DNA of 64,000 nt. Origin: Jeotgalicoccus meleagridis (GTDB lineage Bacteria; Bacillota; Bacilli; Staphylococcales; Salinicoccaceae). Below the pieces are notes generated by a model. The model saw only the letters and a program-made list of their open reading frames with translations, was not told the DNA's origin and did not search any database. Position numbers and translations under genes: made by a program. Location: contig NZ_CAJEWD010000008.1 of the NCBI RefSeq assembly GCF_903994045.1, positions 370,342-434,341 on the forward strand. The letters run 5' to 3'. This document shows, piece after piece, positions 61,396 to 64,000 of the stretch (the first letter of the stretch is position 1; each line of letters opens with the position of its first letter).

Positions 61396-63109
61396 CTAAA
61401 TGTCCCCCTGTCATTTGAGATGCGTAAATTTCATTGTAAAGACTCGATGTCTCAAGTAATTCTTCATGTGTGCCGATAGCACTCACTTCACCGTCATCCA
61501 TGAGGAGTACTCGATCAGCTGTCATAGCAGTAGAAATCTTTTGGGTAATAATTATGCGAGTGACCTTCTCACTACTTAGCGCATCCCAAAGATTGTTCTC
61601 TGTCTTCACGTCGAGTGCGGAGGTCGAATCATCTAAGATTAAGATTGCAGGCTTTCTCACCAAAGCGCGTGCAATCGATAGGCGCTGTTTTTGTCCACCG
61701 GATAGTGTCACACCCATTTGACCAACCGGTGTCTGATAGTTTTCATCAAAGCTCATAATATTATCGTGAATCTGTGCTTTTTCTGAAGATAACATCACTT
61801 CATCTTCTTCAGCCTTTAGATTTCCCCACAGCAGGTTGTCGTAAATACTACCTGTAAATAGAACAGCAGATTGTGGCACGTAACCAATGGTTTGTCTTAA
61901 ATCTTGGGTCGGCCACTCTCTGACCTCTCGCCCATTGACTAAGACTTGTCCGTCAGTTGGATCATACATATTAGGAATCAAACTAATGAGTGTTGATTTC
62001 CCAGAACCAGTCCCACCCATAATGACAAAATTTTCATTGTCATGGATATCAAATGAGATATTTTTTAGCACATATTTTGAAGAATTTGGATATTTAAAAG
62101 ACACATTTTTAAAGGACACATAACCTTCAGATTCACTTTCAGCGTATTGTGGTGAATCCTGTTTTGCAATCGGAGACTCTAAAACATCTTTAATACGATC
62201 ACTCGATGCTTTGGCTCTAGAAGTTGCAATAATTAAAAAGGCAAACATAGAGAAGCCACCTTGCATTCTAAGCGCATAGTTAATGACCGCTACGATTTCC
62301 CCTACTGCCACTGAATTGTTTGATAAAAGATCTGATGCGACCCATAAAACTAAGAGTAAACTCCCGTTCATGATAATGAGTAAGACAGGTAGAATTGACT
62401 CCATTAGTCTTAGAGCAAATGTTGTATCATCCCTTAACTTACCAGCGATTTTAGCAAACTTATTCGTTTCAAATTGACCACGGTCGTTGGCTTTTATCAA
62501 TCTAACTGCTTCTAGATTTTGCTGGATATAGCGGTTAATTCTGTCTAACCAATGCTGCACTCTTAAAAATATGGCTGCCCCTTTTCTTGCAGTAAAAAAT
62601 AAGAAGACGACGAGAATTGGCGTCAGTAATGATAAGTAAAATCCCAGTGTCGGATTCACCATGAATGACATGAATAGCGAACCGATGACTAAGAGCGGTG
62701 CGCGTAAGAGAATTCTTAAACTCATAAAGAGTAACATCTCTGTTTGCAGAACATCTTGTGTCAACCGGGTGATTAAGGATGATGTCGAATACTTAGAAAA
62801 TGTCGACAAAGTAAAATGTTGAATCCGTGTAAATATTGCCATCCTTAAATCATAACCAAACATATTTGTTAAATGGCTGGTGAAATATGTATTAAAAATA
62901 CCAGCTAAGAAGGCAATAATCGACACCCCGGTCATGATTAAGAGATAGAGAATGACATGGTTAATATCATTTGATAAAATCCCGTTATCAATGACTTCCT
63001 GAATAAATAATGGCTGAATTAATTCAATAATCAACTCGATGAACATAAAAAATAAAGCAACAACAATTAGCCACTTATATTTGGCTGCGTACGAATAAAC
63101 GACTTTCAT
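61388..63109 (-). CDS. Heterodimeric ABC exporter subunit with degenerate ATP site
   Basis: A 573-residue ABC exporter half with six helices and an ATPase domain. Walker A GGTGSGKST and signature VTLSGGQKQRLSIARAL are canonical. Walker B reads LILDDSTSALD, with Asp replacing the catalytic Glu, and the switch region reads IIITQKIST, with Gln replacing His. This is the degenerate partner of a heterodimeric exporter; the other subunit at 59584 keeps Glu and His but has a variant signature. I chose the ATG at 63109 because AAGGGGTG precedes it; the longer frame to 63178 has no support. Confidence 0.88.
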   Translation of the reverse strand: MKVVYSYAAKYKWLIVVALFFMFIELIIELIQPLFIQEVIDNGILSNDINHVILYLLIMTGVSIIAFLAGIFNTYFTSHLTNMFGYDLRMAIFTRIQHFTLSTFSKYSTSSLITRLTQDVLQTEMLLFMSLRILLRAPLLVIGSLFMSFMVNPTLGFYLSLLTPILVVFLFFTARKGAAIFLRVQHWLDRINRYIQQNLEAVRLIKANDRGQFETNKFAKIAGKLRDDTTFALRLMESILPVLLIIMNGSLLLVLWVASDLLSNNSVAVGEIVAVINYALRMQGGFSMFAFLIIATSRAKASSDRIKDVLESPIAKQDSPQYAESESEGYVSFKNVSFKYPNSSKYVLKNISFDIHDNENFVIMGGTGSGKSTLISLIPNMYDPTDGQVLVNGREVREWPTQDLRQTIGYVPQSAVLFTGSIYDNLLWGNLKAEEDEVMLSSEKAQIHDNIMSFDENYQTPVGQMGVTLSGGQKQRLSIARALVRKPAILILDDSTSALDVKTENNLWDALSSEKVTRIIITQKISTAMTADRVLLMDDGEVSAIGTHEELLETSSLYNEIYASQMTGGHLDD

Positions 63110-63210
63110 ATGTCTTTTCACCCCTTGTAACTCTAAAACGACTATTACGAAATCCGAACTAATTATATTATGCCACAATTTATAATGTTAAGGTGACATC
63201 TTTGTCTGAA

Positions 63211-63250
63211 AAATTAAAAAATGGTCAGAAGGGCTGACTTCTGACCATTT
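63211..63250 (-). terminator. Rho-independent terminator of ymdB
   Basis: A perfect 13-bp stem (AAATGGTCAGAAG with CTTCTGACCATTT) with a six-base loop is followed by a T-rich tail on the minus strand. It begins just after the stop at 63253. Confidence 0.92.
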
Positions 63251-63252
63251 TT

Positions 63253-64000
63253 TTACTCTTCTATTTTAAAGTTTTTGATCTTTTTAGCATCCGTATCGAT
63301 GATGACCCCACTGATTACACCCTTACCTTCATCCGGTACCACATGTCTTTCAGGTAGATTGGTAACGAAGCGGCGGATTACTTCATCTTTTCTTATACCA
63401 AGAATGCCATCTTTAAAACCCGTCATTCCTACATCTGTAATATAAACCGTCCCATTTTCTAGGCGACTCGCATCATTCGTTTGAACATGAGTGTGAGTCC
63501 CGACAACCGCATTGACTCGCCCATCGAGATAATAACCCATGGCGATTGACTCAGAAGTCGTCTCACTATGAAAATCTACAAAAGCCGTATCATACTCATT
63601 TTTTTCGAGAATTTGATCGATGACCTTAAAAGGATTTTCAATCGGTTCAAGAAAACTTCTAGCCTGTAAGTTAACGATTAATAACTTATTACCATTAACA
63701 TTAACGATGCGGTAACCGTCACCAGGTGTTCCTTCTGGAAAGTTTGCTGGACGTATCATTTTCACATCTTGATCCAGTAAATCATAGACCTCTCTTTTAG
63801 CAAAAGCATGATTACCTAATGTGATAAAATCCGCACCCGCATTAAGGATTTCCTTATATGTTCTTTCCGTAATTCCCTTACCATGTGCAGCATTTTCACC
63901 ATTGACGATAGTAAAATGCGCCGCATGTTCCTTTTTCAAAGTTGGCAAATAATTATTCAGCATGCGGCGGCCAATTTTTCCAACCACATCTCCAATAAAT
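63253..64000 (-). CDS. ymdB: YmdB-like metallophosphoesterase (5' end outside window)
   Basis: The C-terminal 98 percent of YmdB, a di-metal phosphodiesterase active on 2',3'-cyclic nucleotides that affects biofilm and RNA turnover in Bacillus. The frame is open to the right edge, where it reads FIGDVVGKIGRRM; only about four or five residues are missing. The GTG at 63987 is not the true start. Metal ligands are visible in GDVVG, NGENAAHG, LGNHAF, DFHSETTSE and GTHTHVQTND. A strong terminator separates it from the ABC exporter genes. Confidence 0.92.
   Translation of the reverse strand, partial: FIGDVVGKIGRRMLNNYLPTLKKEHAAHFTIVNGENAAHGKGITERTYKEILNAGADFITLGNHAFAKREVYDLLDQDVKMIRPANFPEGTPGDGYRIVNVNGNKLLIVNLQARSFLEPIENPFKVIDQILEKNEYDTAFVDFHSETTSESIAMGYYLDGRVNAVVGTHTHVQTNDASRLENGTVYITDVGMTGFKDGILGIRKDEVIRRFVTNLPERHVVPDEGKGVISGVIIDTDAKKIKNFKIEE

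Noticed and set aside
63253-63987. Complete 244-residue ymdB starting at GTG 63987
   Set aside because: The frame continues to the window edge and reads FIGDVVG there, so the real start lies outside the window.

Overview
The window looks like a chromosomal segment of a low-GC Gram-positive bacterium of the family Staphylococcaceae. The right third carries the staphylococcal/bacillar housekeeping order ymdB, ricA, mutS, mutL, alpha/beta hydrolase, miaA, hfq, bsaA-type glutathione peroxidase, hflX, ynbB. Ribosome-binding sites are strong AGGAGG-type sites, TTG and GTG starts are common, and a TcaA-like zinc-ribbon membrane protein and an SdcS-type dicarboxylate carrier are present. The glp genes and glnRA that flank parts of this order in Staphylococcus aureus are not seen, so a relative such as Jeotgalicoccus, Salinicoccus or Macrococcus is more likely. 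That genus-level guess is weak. No rRNA, tRNA, CRISPR array, insertion sequence or prophage was seen.

Region 1 (1-5.9 kb) holds transport and a PLP enzyme: the end of one MFS carrier, an SdcS-like sodium/dicarboxylate symporter, a second related MFS carrier, and a divergent class V aminotransferase of the alanine/ureidoglycine-glyoxylate type. A 720-bp intergenic gap contains eight head-to-tail copies of a 41-bp repeat. Region 2 (6-17.4 kb) is mixed: an exported acidic coiled-coil protein with GA-like helical modules, remnants of a calcium-binding-repeat surface protein, a PNPOx-fold protein, a CpsB/YwqE-type phosphatase, an amidohydrolase with a sodium:solute symporter and a 42-residue membrane protein, a TcaA-like protein with a zinc-ribbon partner, and a YdcF-family protein.

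Region 3 (17.4-48.9 kb) is the centre of interest: a large, unusual surface-polysaccharide locus. It encodes an ABC export pair (TagG/TagH or KpsM/KpsT type), a TPR-like/GT4 fusion, a UDP-ManNAc-type dehydrogenase making a uronic acid, a CapA-like membrane protein, a CapB-like protein whose kinase motifs are lost, and three very large two-domain glycosyltransferases. Four cytoplasmic-looking GW/SH3-like proteins accompany the glycosyltransferases, two of them with C-terminal coiled coils. The locus also has a heparinase II/III-like protein without signal peptide, three asparagine-synthetase-like proteins that lack the N-terminal glutaminase cysteine, two cyanophycin-synthetase-type ATP-grasp ligases, and two paralogous lipoproteins. 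My inference is that the locus makes and exports a uronic-acid-containing polymer whose carboxyl groups are amidated or joined to amino acids or short peptides by the AsnB-like and ATP-grasp enzymes. The genes fall into repeated cassettes (GW/SH3 protein, then giant glycosyltransferase, then ligase), suggesting growth by duplication. No initiating phosphoglycosyltransferase, UDP-GlcNAc 2-epimerase, Wzx or Wzy is encoded in the window.

Region 4 (48.9-64 kb) is core genome: ynbB, hflX, gpx, hfq, miaA, a lysophospholipase-like hydrolase, mutL, mutS, thiW, ricA, a heterodimeric ABC exporter, and ymdB, which runs off the right edge.
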